Shown piece after piece: positions 12,556 through 12,952 of a DNA stretch of 12,952 bases (position 1 is the first letter of the stretch; the number at the start of each line of letters is the position of its first letter). A program made the position numbers and the translations under genes. Source of the DNA: Bacillota bacterium (GTDB lineage: Bacteria; Bacillota; Clostridia; Christensenellales; CAG-138); contig JAEWWD010000178.1 in assembly GCA_023396535.1 (NCBI GenBank), positions 1 to 12,952 on the forward strand, in the 5' to 3' direction. The notes under the pieces are model-generated. The model was not told the origin of the DNA and did no database searches. It worked only from the letters and a program-made list of their open reading frames with translations.

Positions 12556-12952
12556 TTAGCCGCCGATACGCACATCAGCGGGGCAGTACTGGTCGACGAA
12601 CGCATAAGGATCCATCTCATTGCTCTTGAGCTTCTGGAACGTATCCTCGACGGCCGCCTTGCCCTCGTCGGACATGGTGGAGAATACCTTGTCGTTAGGC
12701 TCATAGAATACGCAGCCGGTGGAGGCGCCCAAGCTATAGAACTGGGGCTTGATGGTTCCATCGACAACGTAGCCGACGATAACTTCCATACCAGTCGCAA
12801 CATCACAGATACCGCTCATGATGGCGAGATCCGGCGCCAGATCGTTCTGGTTCGCGATGGAGGGGATGCACATCACGCCGCGTTCCTTGACGGCTTCCAC
12901 CACGCCAAGGCCTGCGGAGTCAGCGTCGTACATGAGGACATCGGCGCCGGCG
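12556..12952 (-). CDS. BMP-family substrate-binding protein, C-terminal part (cut by window edge)
   Basis: The frame is open to the right edge and gives the last 131 residues of a longer protein; the ATG at 12933 is internal and not a start. The segment A-G-A-D-V-L-M-Y-D-A-D-S-A-G-L-G-V-V-E-A is the BMP signature stretch, followed by I-P-S-I-A-N-Q-N-D and a late strand F-Y-S-L-G. It is clearly divergent from the complete BMP lipoprotein at 10158-11213, so it is a paralogue and not a recent copy. Four cysteines in this short stretch are unusual for an exported protein of an anaerobe. The gene ends before the gntR promoter, with a hairpin in between. It probably belongs to another importer operon outside the window, or supplies an alternative ligand receptor for the operon here. 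The signal peptide and full length cannot be seen. Confidence 0.85.
   Translation of the reverse strand, partial: AGADVLMYDADSAGLGVVEAVKERGVMCIPSIANQNDLAPDLAIMSGICDVATGMEVIVGYVVDGTIKPQFYSLGASTGCVFYEPNDKVFSTMSDEGKAAVEDTFQKLKSNEMDPYAFVDQYCPADVRIGG

Overview
The window looks like a piece of chromosome from a moderately GC-rich anaerobic Clostridia-type Firmicute. The reasons are strong AGGAGG-type ribosome binding sites, a Firmicute-style lipoprotein with an Ala/Pro/Thr/Glu linker, a NupNOPQ-like BMP transporter, a stand-alone iron alcohol dehydrogenase, many AUA isoleucine codons, and compact hairpin-plus-U terminators. The family cannot be fixed from sequence alone. I see no mobile element, CRISPR array, tRNA or rRNA.

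Left part, all on the + strand. A glyoxalase I-like VOC protein (11-382) is followed by an EamA/DMT exporter (457-1374). Next is a DUF1835/DUF3658 protein (1512-2420), with a perfect 9-bp inverted repeat in its upstream region. A 394-residue iron-containing alcohol dehydrogenase (2653-3837) has its own promoter and a strong terminator.

Middle part, + strand. A near-consensus promoter that abuts this terminator drives a compact cluster: a TetR regulator (3996-4589), a 66-residue protein resembling only the C-terminal domain of some ArsR regulators (4586-4786), a carboxymuconolactone-decarboxylase-family protein without its redox cysteines (4788-5099), a zinc-ribbon protein (5116-5361), and a TfoX N-terminal-domain gene interrupted by an in-frame UAG (5395-5724). 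Two tandem 14-bp palindromes lie just downstream of the -10 and are probably TetR operators. A nitroreductase gene (5807-6383) follows and is broken by two single-base frameshifts. Two damaged genes side by side suggest local decay or local sequence errors.

Right part, all on the - strand. A GntR/HutC-type regulator (12311-11583) lies upstream of a BMP-family ABC importer operon: substrate-binding lipoprotein (11213-10158), permease (10026-8932), permease (8927-8001), and double-domain ATPase last (7989-6463). A hairpin after the lipoprotein gene probably lowers expression of the membrane and ATPase genes relative to the binding protein. The C-terminal part of a second, divergent BMP-family protein enters from the right edge (12952-12556). 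The promoters of gntR and of the importer both have a 17-bp spacer and perfect TATAAT, and they share an identical 10-mer over the -10. The importer promoter leaves an mRNA leader of about 240 nt.

The likely biology is uptake of a nucleoside-like solute under GntR control, beside a TetR-controlled cluster of small redox or stress-type proteins. The most unusual parts are the TetR/mini-ArsR/CMD/zinc-ribbon/TfoX cluster with its tandem operators, the two adjacent broken genes, and the structured leader of the importer operon. Nothing here is a demonstrated new system.
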